Source of the DNA: Dictyostelium firmibasis
Taxonomy: Eukaryota; Evosea; Eumycetozoa; Dictyosteliales; Dictyosteliaceae
Length of the DNA: 27,500 bases
Direction of reading: 5' to 3'
Assembly: GCA_036169595.1 (NCBI GenBank)
Contig: CM069766.1
Span: 3,305,001-3,332,500, forward strand
Numbering within the stretch: position 1 is the stretch's first letter; each line of letters opens with the position of its first letter. Both the position numbers and the translations under genes were made by a program. Below, one piece after another: positions 10,485-27,500 of this stretch. Under the pieces are notes generated by a model, which saw only the letters and a list, made by a program, of their open reading frames with translations, was not told where the DNA came from and made no database searches.

Positions 10485-11766
10485 ATGGTAACATTTAAAG
10501 AGAATGTAACTAAAAGGATAGACAATACAATTCCACAAGTAAAGGAAATGTTTAAACTGATATGGTTAGGAGTAGTTGATTCAATGAAATTAAAAGGAGC
10601 TATCATTCGAACCATCAAATCAGAGGTCTTAAGAAAGAATTTCATTAATTGTATATTCCTAAATGGTATAATATTCTTGGGTACCTATTTAATATATCTA
10701 TATTGGGTATCTCCAATGTTAAATTATTTATTAAATCATTTCCCAACCTTATCAAATATGTTTTCAATCATTTATTTCGTATGTAATATATTTACTCTCT
10801 CTCACATCATTTTCATTGATGATGTGATGATCATGATGGTGATGATGGTGATAATGATAATTATTAACACAAAGGAAACAAAAAAAAAAACATTTTATTT
10901 AATTAGTCATTATGGGTTTATCCAGTTTATATATTTAGTATTATAGCAAACTCTAAATGGTACACAGAGATTGCAAAAGAATCATTTGTAATTTCAGGTC
11001 GTACCACATTTGCCAACTCTACCAATGGAATTCTATCATCACTTGTTGATGAAATTTATAGAAATCTTTTATTCGCTGTTATTTTAGTAATGTCTGCAAT
11101 CATTGCATTCATCCCATACACTAATTTCATTAATTTCGTCATTATCACTTGGCTATATTCATTTTGGTGTTTTGAGTAGGTTTTTTTTATTTTCTAAACT
11201 CTTTTATCCTCCCTTCTGTTTTAATTTATTTTATTTTTGGTCATCATCATCATCCATTCGAAAAATGTTAATAATAATCTTTTTTTTTTTTTTTAAAAAA
11301 AAAATAACATATAGTTATAAATGGATTTTAAGAGGTAAATGGAATTTATTACAAAGAATTCAATACTTTGAAACACATTGGGCTTATATGTTTGGTTATG
11401 GTTTAATATTTACAACTTGTTCATTCTTTTTCCCAATGTTAATTGGAAATGCTATTTTCTCAATTTTATATCCATTGGTAAATATTATTACTATTATCAG
11501 TATAAACATATTTATATAAATATATTTATTAATACTTTAATATTTAGTTTATTATATTATCAATCAGTGCTAAACCAACTAAAATGGTTAACCAAGATGG
11601 TATTTTACCAAAACAAATACCAATATTCTATGTACCAGAAATCATTGTCAATGTCATTTTAAAACTCTATATAAAATATAAAAATAAGCGAGGTGCTCCA
11701 AAACAAAATCCATCAACAACAACACCTCCACCACCAACTCAAACAAAAACAACAAAACAGAATTAA
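10485..11766 (+). CDS. EI24 (etoposide-induced 2.4 / PIG8) homolog, ER multi-pass membrane protein
   Basis: EI24-family membrane protein. In animals EI24 sits in the ER and is needed for autophagy. Exons 10485-10778, 10907-11175, 11315-11477 and 11548-11766 join in phase to about 314 residues. Family features include the N-terminal KSEVLRKNF followed by a hydrophobic segment (about 53-78), the LWVYPVYIFS segment starting exon 2, the segment ending TWLYSFWCFDYKW, then QRIQYFETHWAYMFGYG and NAIFSILYPL, closely paralleling animal EI24 (ERNWPYYFGFG, SILFPL). Five to six membrane segments are visible. The C-terminus is a hydrophilic Thr/Pro/Lys/Gln tail. Introns are 128, 139 and 70 nt, with GTATGT, GTAGGT and GTAAAT donors. 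Short ATG-initiated frames inside the introns are not separate genes. An (AAT)n array begins about 20 nt after the stop. Confidence 0.9.
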
Positions 11767-11784
11767 TTTTCCAATATTATAAAA

Positions 11785-11902
<118 letters not shown>

Positions 11903-12318
11903 GTAATTATATCCGTTTATAAATATAAACATATATATAATCTTCAACTTGTAACGATCACCTAAATAAAGAAGAAAAAAAAAAACAAATACTATTTTTC
12001 CAATTGGCAATTTAATATTTTTTTTTAACATTGTTGTTTTTTTTTTTTTTATTTATTTTATGGTTAGGATTATCATTATGTATATGGTAAAATCTTTGAT
12101 AATGATTGAACAAAAGAATTTTACTAAACAATCATTTCCATCTTGTTTTTTTTTTTTTTTGATATTTTTAAAAACACACCTACATTTTACAAAAACCAAG
12201 TACTTATTATTTAAAAATAAGAAATCTCAAAACTTTATTTTTTAAAAACACATAAATTCTATTTTTAGAGCACTATCGTATGATTTATGATAATGAAAAA
12301 AATAATATCGAGGTTGGG

Positions 12319-12508
12319 ATGTCAATCTTCACCTTTTTTTTTAAAGAGTCAATAGAATCATAATGGAAAGTATCACAATTCTAATTTTAGTATCATTGGT
12401 GGTTGTGGTAGTGGTAGTGGTAGTGGTAGTGGTAGTGGTAGTGGTAGTGGTAATGATAATGGGTGGTTATCAAAAATTGTATTATTAATATACAAAAAAA
12501 AAAAATAA
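12319..12508 (+). pseudogene. possible relic of a small Gly/Ser/Cys-rich protein gene
   Basis: An ATG at 12319 opens a 14-codon frame (MSIFTFFFKESIES) that stops at 12361. A second frame, open from 12356 after a TAG, reads HNGKYHNSNFSIIGGCGSGS, continues with Gly-Ser repeats, then NDNGWLSK, and stops at 12506. Short Dictyostelium developmental proteins of the hssA/2C/7E type combine an MSIF- or MTIF-like start with a GGC-GSG core, so the two pieces together look like a decayed or unusually spliced member. No clean donor/acceptor pair joining them was found. It may also be only a (GGTAGT)n simple repeat. Confidence 0.3.
12407..12451 (+). repeat. (GGTAGT)n hexanucleotide repeat
   Basis: About seven tandem GGTAGT units read as Gly-Ser on the plus strand, in the frame that follows the GGC motif, and as Leu-Pro on the minus strand. 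It is a striking G-rich island in the AT-rich spacer. Confidence 0.9.
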
Positions 12509-13680
12509 AAAATAAAAAATAATAAAAAAATAATAAATAAAATAAAATAAAATAAAATTAAATAAAATAAAATGCGCTCTCTCCCTTCCCACACACCAAA
12601 AAAAACAAAAAAAAAATTAAAAAAAATTAAAAAAAATTATTTTAATCACAATGGTTTAAATTGTTTTATATTTTTTTTTTGAATTTTTTACAATTATTTT
12701 TTTTATTTTTTTTTTAATTTTTTTTTTTTTTTTATAACAATTCAATCGATCACCAAATTAAACCACATTTATTTTTTTTATTTTAGTTATTTTTATTTTA
12801 TTTTATTTTATTTTATTTTATTTTTTTATACATAATTTTAAAATAAATAATAACAATAAGATAATTTATAACAAAACCTTTAGTATATTAAATTTTTTTT
12901 ATTTTTTTTTTTTTTCATTTTATTTTTTCAAATAATAAACAAAAACTAATCATTCCAAAAATAAAGACTCTAATTTAACAATAGAAATAAATAGACTCAC
13001 CATACACGCAGAAACCAATAATATAAAAAATACATACAAATAATTTATTTAAACAATTTAAATATTTATTATTTATTCATTCTACCTTTTTTAATAATTT
13101 TTTTTAATTGTTACCAATTATAGACAATAGCATCAAAAATAGTAATAATAATCTATTAAAACTATAATTACAACAATAGGTGATTAAAAATCATCACCAT
13201 CGTCATCATCATCATCATTAAAGTTTTTTATTTTTGGGTTAAATTTTAAAATATAAATTTTTATTCATTTATTATATGTGTGTTTGGTGACAGGGTTTTG
13301 AAAAAATACACACACACATACACACACCACACATACAAATAAACCAAACAGACAAATAAACACACTCGACACCAATAAATAAAACACACAGTGGGTTGAT
13401 TATTATTATAATTTTAAAAACCATTAATGCCATTCCAATTAATTTTAAATTAATAAATTATTGTCTATTCTTTTTTTATTTTTTTTTTTTTAATTTTGTT
13501 TTTTTTTTTTTTTTTTGTTTTATTTTATTTTGTTTTATTAATTATTTTTAATAGTGAAAAAATCAATAATTTTGCCAGCTATAATAATAATAATAATAAT
13601 ATTAATAATAATAATTAAATATTTTACAAAAAAAATAAAATTAATTAATTTTATAAAAAAAAAATAAAAAAAATAAAAAA

Positions 13681-15619
<1,939 letters not shown>

Positions 15620-15995
15620 GGAGAGTGTGTATATTATACACAACCTTAAGAATATGAAATAATCTTATGTATATAAAATTTTTTGACAAAAAAAAATTAA
15701 AAATAAAAACTCGCACAAGTCAACAACAACATGTATTCTTTTTTTTTTTTGTTTTTTTTTTTTTTTTTACACGAATTAATCAGTCACCCATTCCCAAAAA
15801 AAAAAAATAAAAAAATAAAAAAAAATAAAAAAAAAACTATTTTTTTTTTAATTTTCATTTTTTTTTTTATTTTTTTTATTTTTTAAATTTTTTTTTTATA
15901 TTTTATTTCCTTAATTTTTCTCTCCAATCATTACAAATAATTAATCAGCAAATCGCATATAACTAACTATCTATATTCTCTATCTTTTTTTAAAT
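15620..15995. other. short intergenic spacer, kinase 3' end and m-AAA protease promoter
   Basis: These 376 bp carry the kinase 3' flank (A-rich with an AATAAA-like hexamer near 15699) and, to the right, a T-rich then TATATTCTCTATC tract before the protease ATG. Both genes run in the same direction. No other gene was seen. Confidence 0.6.
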
Positions 15996-18369
15996 ATGGC
16001 ATCTATTATCCGTAATAGAAACATCATAAAATCTTATGAAAAAATAAAAAAACCAATAACACAAACTTCATTATTTTTTAAACAATATAACAATAATAGT
16101 AACAAATGTAATTTTTCAACCAACAATCAATATAAAAATCAAACAAATATTTTAAACAGAGTTTTCAATAGTGAACATAATTTATCACCTTCATATAGCA
16201 TAAAGTCATTTACAGATTCAATCTTTAGACTCGGACAAGGATGGGGTAATTTCGAAAAAGGAAATGAAAAAAACGATAAAAACAACGAAAACGAAAACAA
16301 TAACAATAAAAATGAAGAAAATAATAAAAATACAAATAACAATAGTGATAATAATAATAAAAATAACAATAAAGGAAAGATACCACAATTAAATTCTCCA
16401 GATATGATGAAATATTTAGCTACTGTATTATCGGTTGGTTTTTTATTCTCACTTTTAAATACAAACAAAGAGGTTGGAACTGAGATTAATTTCTCTGATT
16501 TCTTAAAATACCATATTGCTGAAGATAAACCATCCAAAATCGTTGTCACCGATAATTATGCCAATACCTATAAATTAAATGATGATGGTGTTACCTTTAC
16601 CATTTTAAATTCTTTCAAAATAGGTGATAGAAGAATATTTGAAGAACAATTAGAAAAAGCTCAATCTGAATTAGGTATTCCAAAATCACAATGCATTCCA
16701 ATTTCATATCATGAACACTTTGATATTAGGTAAAATTAAAATTAAAATTAAAATCATAAAATGAATAATATTATTAAAATACTAATATGAGTCAATATAA
16801 AATATTTATCTATTTATATATTTATATAGAGTGTTTTTAATCCAAATGGCACCATATGCATTAATTGGTTATTTACTTTATAGATCATATAAACAATTAT
16901 CAGCAGCAGGTAATAAAATGTTTTCACCAGCTAAATCGAATGCAACCAAATTTGAGAAATCAAGTTCGACAGTCAAATTTAGTGATGTTGCAGGTCTTGG
17001 TGAGGCAAAGGTAGAGATTGAAGAATTTGTAAACTTTTTAAAAAATCCAAAGAAATTTCATGACATTGGAGCAAAGATTCCAAGAGGTGCAATCTTGGTT
17101 GGACCACCAGGTACCGGTAAAACATTGATTGCCAAAGCAACCGCAGGTGAATCAAATGTACCATTCTTTTCAACCAGTGGTTCAGATTTCGTAGAGATGT
17201 TTGTTGGTGTTGGTCCATCACGTGTTAGAGAATTATTTGAACAAGCAAGAAAGAACGCACCTTGCATTGTTTTCATAGATGAGATTGATGCAATCGGTAG
17301 AGCAAGAGGTAAAGGTGGTTTCTCTGGTTCGAATGATGAGCGTGAGAATACATTAAATCAACTTTTGGTTGAAATGGATGGTTTCAAACCATTGAAAAAC
17401 GTAGTGGTCTTGGCTGCCACAAACAGACCCGATATCTTGGATAAAGCATTACTTAGACCAGGTAGATTCGATAGACAGATCACAATCGATAATCCAGATC
17501 TCAAAAGTAGAGAAGAGATCTTTAGAGTGCATCTTGCCCCATTAACATTGGATAAATCAATAAACTACGCAGAGAAACTATCGAAATTGACACCAGGTTT
17601 CAGTGGCGCAGATATTGCAAACGTTTGTAACGAAGCAGCCCTTATTGCTGCTCGTAGAAATGCAGATATCATCACTTTGGAACATTTTGATTCAGCTGTC
17701 GATCGTGTAATCGGTGGTTTGGAGAAGAAAAATCAAGTTTTATCACCAAATGAGAAGAAAACTGTTGCATACCATGAAGCTGGTCATGCCGTAGTCAGTT
17801 GGTTCCTTAAACATTGTCATCCACTATTAAAGGTTTCGATTGTACCAAGAGGTGTAGCTGCTTTGGGTTACGCTCAATATCTCCCAAAAGAACAATTCCT
17901 TCAAAACCAAGAACAAATCTTTGATATGATGTGTATGGCATTGGGTGGTCGTGTTGCTGAACAATTAACTTTTGGCACCATCACTACTGGTGCTCAAGAT
18001 GATCTTGAAAAGATTACCAAAATGGCCTACTCTCAAATTTCAATCTATGGTATGAATGAAAAAGTTGGTCCATTATCTTATCAACGTAATGATAGCTCTG
18101 ATTTAACCAAACCATACAGTGAAGAAACAGCCGAAGTCATGGATGAAGAGGTTAGAAAATTACTTAAATCAGCTTATGACCGTACAACTCAAGTCTTACA
18201 AGAACATAGAGAAGGTTTAATCGCAGTTGCAAATTTATTAATCGAAAAAGAAGTCATTCACTTTGAAGATGTTGAAGCTGTCTTAGGTCCACGTCCTTTC
18301 CAAAATAAAGTTGAAGAACCAAAAAATATAAATAATCAACCATCCGAATCAACAAATGCTTCTTCATAA
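15996..18369 (+). CDS. mitochondrial m-AAA protease (FtsH/AFG3L2/paraplegin family, M41)
   Basis: ATP-dependent zinc metalloprotease of the inner mitochondrial membrane, facing the matrix, that removes misfolded membrane proteins. Exons 15996-16729 and 16830-18369 join in phase (AG|A, Arg) to about 757 residues. The N-terminus ([19 protein letters not shown]) is basic and Ser-rich, like a presequence, followed by an Asn/Glu/Lys low-complexity stretch (about 90-127). Two membrane segments (about 138-154 and 246-263) flank an intermembrane-space domain, the m-AAA topology. AAA features are Walker A GPPGTGKT (336-343), Walker [11 protein letters not shown] (392-401) and the second region of homology [17 protein letters not shown]. 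The peptidase has HEAGH (560-564) and the third zinc ligand Asp near 636 in [10 protein letters not shown]. All catalytic residues are present, so it should be active. It converges with the chaperonin gene 157 bp away. Confidence 0.95.
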
Positions 18370-18526
18370 AAATAATAAAGAAAATAAAAAAAAAAAAAAG
18401 AAATTTATAACAGATGTTTTAATACTACGCTTTAATAAAAAAAAATAAACAAAAAAAAAAAAAAATAAAAAAAGAGAATAATGTTACACACATAAATTTT
18501 TCTTTTATTTTATTATTTTTTTTTTT

Positions 18527-20388
18527 TTATGATTGTTGATGATTTGGAATTTTAAATTGTTCTCTTGGTTCAATGAAAATATTATTATTAATTCTTAAAA
18601 TCATTTGAGCAGCTCTACTTGATAAAGTTAAAATATTTGAAAGAAGGAAAGAAGGTTCTTTTACATTGAGATCAGAGATCATATCCGCTATGGTGCCATC
18701 ATTTAAATTTACACCTTTCCAAATATCGGATGAGTTTGATGATTTATGAACTGATTTTAATTTACCCAATAAATCTAAACTATCATAACCGGCATTTTGA
18801 ATTAAAATCATTGGTATCATTTCTAAGGAATCAGCAAAACAATTGATTGAGATTAATAGTTTCTCATCGGCTATTGATTGGTTTGCTTTATTTCTTAATC
18901 TTTTTGATAATTCTATATAGGCACAACCACCTCCACCAATTAAATAAGGATTTCTAACTGTTGCTGATAAAATATTTAACATATCTTTAAATGATCTAAT
19001 ACATTCTTGTAACATTGTATCAGTTGGTGATCTTAATAAAATTGTTGCTCCATTTGATAATGATAATGACTTTTCACTAGTATCACCTTTTAATGAAATT
19101 TTTAAAAAGAATTTATCACCTATTGATTGAATATCTATTGAGTTTGGTTTAGATATCATAGGATGTTGTTGTTGTTGTTGTTGTTGTCCATTATTTATAT
19201 TTTTAGATGACAATGAAGAAAGATCATAAATCAAAGAGCAATTGATACAATGCGATATAATTTCCAATTCTCTACTATCTGGAATATTAAAGTATAGTAT
19301 GTTATTTTCTTTGAAAATTGATTCAATCCATGCTGGTATTTCTGTATCACTAATTACAATATTGATTCCAAATCCTATTAATAATTCTATTTTCTCCATC
19401 TGTTCTCTATTATTATTATTATTGTTGGTGTTGTTATTGTTGTTGTGATCATAAAAATTTGGAATTGATAAGTTTAAACCTTGGAATTGATCAGAACAAC
19501 TTTTATTTAATTGTAATTTACCTATAATAATTGATGGATTCTTTAAAATTGATTTAATCTTTTCATTTTCTTTATTGATTTGTTGACGATCATTAATTTT
19601 AAAACCGCTTAGTTGATTTTGATCAATCTCTAATAATACACCATCTATTAATTGTGATTCTAACATTGAGTTTCCAGTGATACCTATAACTCTAATTAAA
19701 TCTTGTGTTGCGTTGAATTTTAATCTCTTTACTGCTTCAACACCCAACTTTGAAAAATGGTCACTGTATCTGGCTAAAATTTTCGATGATATTGATGTGG
19801 ATGCAACTGAATATAAATGCTTTAAAAATTCTTCATTTTCAAATATTTCTTCTTTTTTTAAAAGTTCTTCATTATTATTATTATTATTATTATCACCTAT
19901 GGGTGACACTTTAATTTCATTAATTACATTTAAACAAAAATCCAAAGAAATTTGAAACCCCTTCAAAAAAAAAAAAAAAAAAAAGTTAATACTCATAAAA
20001 ACTATCATTTAAATAATAATTTGAATAAATGTACCTTTATAAATATAATTGGGTGAATTGATAATAATAAAAATTTTAATGTATTTTGTAATAAAATACA
20101 TGTTAATAATACTACACTAGTTGTACCATCACCAACTGTTTCATCCTGTGATTTTGAAATACCTATTAATAACCTTGCTGCTGGGTGTGTGATTTTTAAA
20201 TATTGTAATATTGTAGCTCCATCGTTGGTTGATAGATAATTATTATTTCTATCAACTATTAGTTTATCTCTGCCATATGGTCCTAGAGTGGTCTTTAAAT
20301 GATAGTATATCTCCATACATGCTTGAATATTTTCTTTGATGGTTTTTATACCATTACCATTGCCATTCACTGATGAACCATTTGACAT
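18527..20388 (-). CDS. divergent CCT/TCP-1 family chaperonin subunit (eta-/MKKS-like)
   Basis: Group II chaperonin-fold protein. Exons 20388-20035 and 19960-18527 join in phase (intron 74 nt) to about 595 residues. Equatorial ATP-site motifs are intact: TTLGPYGRDKLI (33-44), NDGATIL (55-61), GDGTTS (86-91), the Asp of FKDML (D444, equivalent to the second catalytic Asp), and GGGG (460-463). The C-terminal equatorial part (NAGYDS, WKGVN, IADM, EP) is most like CCT eta, but the usual GVD is GVN. The intermediate and apical regions are poorly conserved and carry Asn and Gln insertions. A canonical CCT eta is expected to be far more conserved, so this looks like an extra paralog; MKKS/BBS6-type proteins are an alternative, but they generally lose the ATPase residues kept here. 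Whether it joins the CCT ring is unknown. Confidence 0.85.
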
Positions 20389-21045
20389 AATCGTGTTTTT
20401 TTTTTTTTTGACTATAAGATTTTTTGATTTTTTTTTTTTTTTGAAAATTTTTTTTTTTTTTTGGGATATTTTTTTTAAAAAAAAAAAATGAAATAAAATA
20501 AAAAATAAATGGAATGAAAAAGATATTTTGATGGAAGTTTCTTTTTTAATTATTTAATTTTTTTTTATTTTAATTTTATTTTGCAACTTCAAAATTTTTT
20601 ATTATTGCACGGCCTGGTATTGATTTCAATATTTGACCTACATATTTTTTTTTTTTTTTTTTTTTTTTTTTCTCCTTTATCATTTTTTTTTTTTTATTAT
20701 TTTAAATTTTTTTGGAGTTCAATAATTTCTTATATCAAAGTTTTCAATCTTCAAAAAAAAAAAAAAAAAAAAAATTAAAAAAAAAAGAAAAAAAAAAAAA
20801 GAAAAAAAATCTTTTTTTCAAATTTTTAATAATAACGATTTTTAATTTCTTTTTTTTTTTTTTTAATTTTTTTTCCCCTCTTCTCTCCACATCTTTCTTC
20901 TGTTATAACACACAATATTTGTTTGTTTTTTTTTTTTTTTTTTATTTGTTTTTTTTTTAAAAAATTTTAATTTTATTTTGTATTCTTTATTGTTGTTGGG
21001 TGGACTGATTGTATATTACATACTACTACATAATCAAAAGAACCA
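20389..21045. promoter_or_regulatory. divergent promoter region between chaperonin and SR-protein genes
   Basis: This 657-bp spacer separates the two divergent start codons. It consists mainly of long poly(T) and poly(A) blocks with a small mixed-sequence island around 20581-20640 (GCACGGCCTGG) and another around 20986-21030. No exon was found; the Phe/Lys-rich frames at 20581-20960 come from homopolymers. Confidence 0.55.
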
Positions 21046-22279
21046 ATGTCAAAAATATATATCGGAAGATTGAACCATGACGCAAGAGAAGATGATCTAT
21101 ATACTAGATTCTCAAAGTTTGGAAAAATAGATAGATTGGAGCTTAGAAAAGGTTTTTGCTTTATTGTAAGTCTTTAATTAGTTTTTTTTTTATTTTTTTT
21201 ATTTTTTTTTTTTTTTAATTAAAATAGTATATGTTAACATTTTTAAAAGGAATACATTGATAAAACTTCAGCAGAGAACGCAATTAATAGTGAACATAAA
21301 CAAAATTTCCTTGGTAGAAATATTATCGTTGAATTAAGTAATAGTAGCAAAGGTATTAAAAGACCTGAAAGTGGAAGTGGCAAATGTTTCATGTGCAATG
21401 AAGAGGGACATTGGGCTAGAAGTTGTCCAAAGTAAATATATTTTTTTATAATTTTTATATTTATATAAATATTTTTTATTATTTTTTCAATAAAATAAAA
21501 AATATAAAAGTTGCTATTTTAAAAAATATTCCACTCAATATATTAACAATCCCTTCATTTATTACAATAGTAGTAATGGAAAGAAAAATTCAAGATATAA
21601 TCCATATCAACGTGAAAGATCAAGATCACGTTCAAGAGATAGATCAAGAGATAGATCAAGAGATAGAAGACGTGACGATAGAGGTAGACGTAGTGATAGA
21701 GACAGAAGAAGAGAAAGAGAAAGAGATAGATCAAGATCACGTTCACGTTCAAGAGATAATAGAAGAAGAGATGACAGAGATAGATCAAGAGATAGATCAA
21801 GAGACAGATCTAGAGATAGATCAAGAGAAAGAGAGAGAGATAGATCAAACTCAAGAAATAACAATAATAACAATGGTAACAACATGAATAACAACAACAA
21901 CAACATTAGTAATAATAACCTTAATAACAACGGCAATAATAATAAAAGAAATCGTTCATCATCTAGAGATAGAAATAAAAGAAACCGATCACCATCAAAA
22001 GAAAATAGAAATAGAAGAGAAAGAGATAGATCAAGGGATAGAAGTAGCAGTGGTACAAGAAATGGTAATGGAAGAGATAGATCAAGAAGTACTAGCAGAA
22101 ATGGTTTAAATAAACCAAACAATAACAATAAATCAAACAGAAATAGAAGCAGAAGTGGAAGTGGAAGTAGAAATAGAAATCCTTCACCAGATAGATTTAA
22201 CAATAACGGCACAACCAATGGGAAAAAGAATGGATTAGAAACCGAAAAACCCTTCAACCCATCTTCAAATGATTTATAA
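21046..22279 (+). CDS. SR-type splicing factor: RRM, CCHC zinc knuckle and RS domain
   Basis: Probable nuclear pre-mRNA splicing factor of the RSZ / SRSF7 (9G8) type. Exons 21046-21165, 21250-21431 and 21571-22279 join in phase to about 336 residues. An RRM (about 3-73) starts SKIYIGRLNHDAREDDLYTRF and contains KGFCFIEY, a short RNP1-like segment. It is followed by a CCHC knuckle C86-x2-C89-x4-H94-x4-C99 (CFMCNEEGHWARSC). The rest is Arg-Ser, Arg-Asp and Arg-Glu repeats (SRSRDRSRDRSRD-like), split by an Asn-rich block near the middle, and ends NPSSNDL. The domain order matches plant RSZ and animal SRSF7; the Asn insertion is Dictyostelium-like. Opposite-strand Leu/Ser-rich frames are artefacts of the RS repeats. 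It converges with symplekin, with 282 bp between the stop codons and AATAAA hexamers on both strands. Confidence 0.92.
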
Positions 22280-22561
22280 ATGATCAGAATTGGATATTTT
22301 TTCTACCAAAAAAAAACAAAAAAAAACAAAAAAAAAAAACAAATATATTCACAAATAAATAAAAAAATAAAAAAAAAAGGGTGTAAAACAATTTTTCAAT
22401 ATAAACTAAACACTTCCAATATCAAAAATATCACAAAAAAAAAAAAAAAAGAAAAACTAGATTGAAATAAGTAAAACCATAAAAAAAAAAATAAATAAAT
22501 AAAACAATAAAATAAATTTAAAAAAAAAAAATTTTATTTTTGTATTTTTTTGTTTATTTAT

Positions 22562-27500
<4,939 letters not shown>

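Larger units (their letters stand above)
11903..13680. other. intergenic region between EI24 and kinase genes
   Basis: Apart from the possible gene relic at 12319-12508, this 1.8-kb spacer shows no credible exon. It includes T- and A-rich tracts, several TTTTA pentamer runs (for example 12797-12828), a TCATCG/TCATCA repeat near 13196-13218, and a CA-rich stretch (about 13301-13360) of CACACA and ACACC units. The latter resembles the CA/GT-rich boxes seen upstream of regulated Dictyostelium genes and may belong to the kinase promoter. The last 60 nt before the kinase ATG are A-rich, as is usual here. Confidence 0.5.

Noticed and set aside
12373-12594. Leu-Pro repeat frame on the minus strand
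   Set aside because: It comes from the (GGTAGT)n repeat followed by homopolymer-driven Phe codons. The plus-strand Gly-Ser reading is a better, though still weak, explanation.
21607-22257. 216-residue minus-strand Leu/Ser/Asp-rich frame
   Set aside because: It is the reverse complement of the RS/RD repeats of the SR protein, whose RRM and CCHC motifs fix the coding strand.

Overview
The window is nuclear DNA of a dictyostelid amoeba, almost certainly Dictyostelium discoideum or a very close relative. Noncoding DNA is almost pure A/T with long poly(A) and poly(T) runs. Introns are short, mostly 60-220 nt, and begin GTAAGT/GTATGT-like. Genes are compact, trinucleotide arrays (ATT/AAT/TTG) are common, and proteins carry long Asn and Gln runs. 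No tRNA, rRNA, CRISPR array or mobile element was found. Exon models below were built by hand from splice signals, reading phase and family conservation; none has transcript support here.

Layout. Positions 1-5947 are gene-poor A/T sequence with one candidate small three-exon gene (799-1292) and several GC-bearing inverted repeats. Next is a seven-exon minus-strand gene for a four-RRM polypyrimidine-tract-binding protein (PTB; 5948-9571). It is divergent from a four-exon plus-strand EI24 homolog (10485-11766), an ER membrane protein family linked to autophagy. A 1.9 kb spacer with a possible Gly/Ser-rich gene relic precedes a five-exon Cdc7/SepA-like STE kinase (13681-15619) and a two-exon mitochondrial m-AAA (FtsH-type) protease (15996-18369), both on the plus strand. 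Convergent to the protease is a divergent CCT/TCP-1-family chaperonin (18527-20388, minus). An RRM + CCHC zinc-knuckle + RS-domain splicing factor (21046-22279, plus) diverges from the chaperonin. It converges on symplekin (22562 to beyond 27500, minus), the scaffold of mRNA 3'-end processing, whose 5' end lies outside the window.

Three of the seven well-supported genes (PTB, SR protein, symplekin) act in pre-mRNA processing. The others serve ER/autophagy, septation-type signalling, mitochondrial proteolysis and protein folding. I see no operon-like logic. The most interesting leads are a UCUU-rich first intron in the PTB gene that could serve autoregulation, the extra CCT-like subunit that keeps its ATPase residues, and the structured gene-poor left arm.
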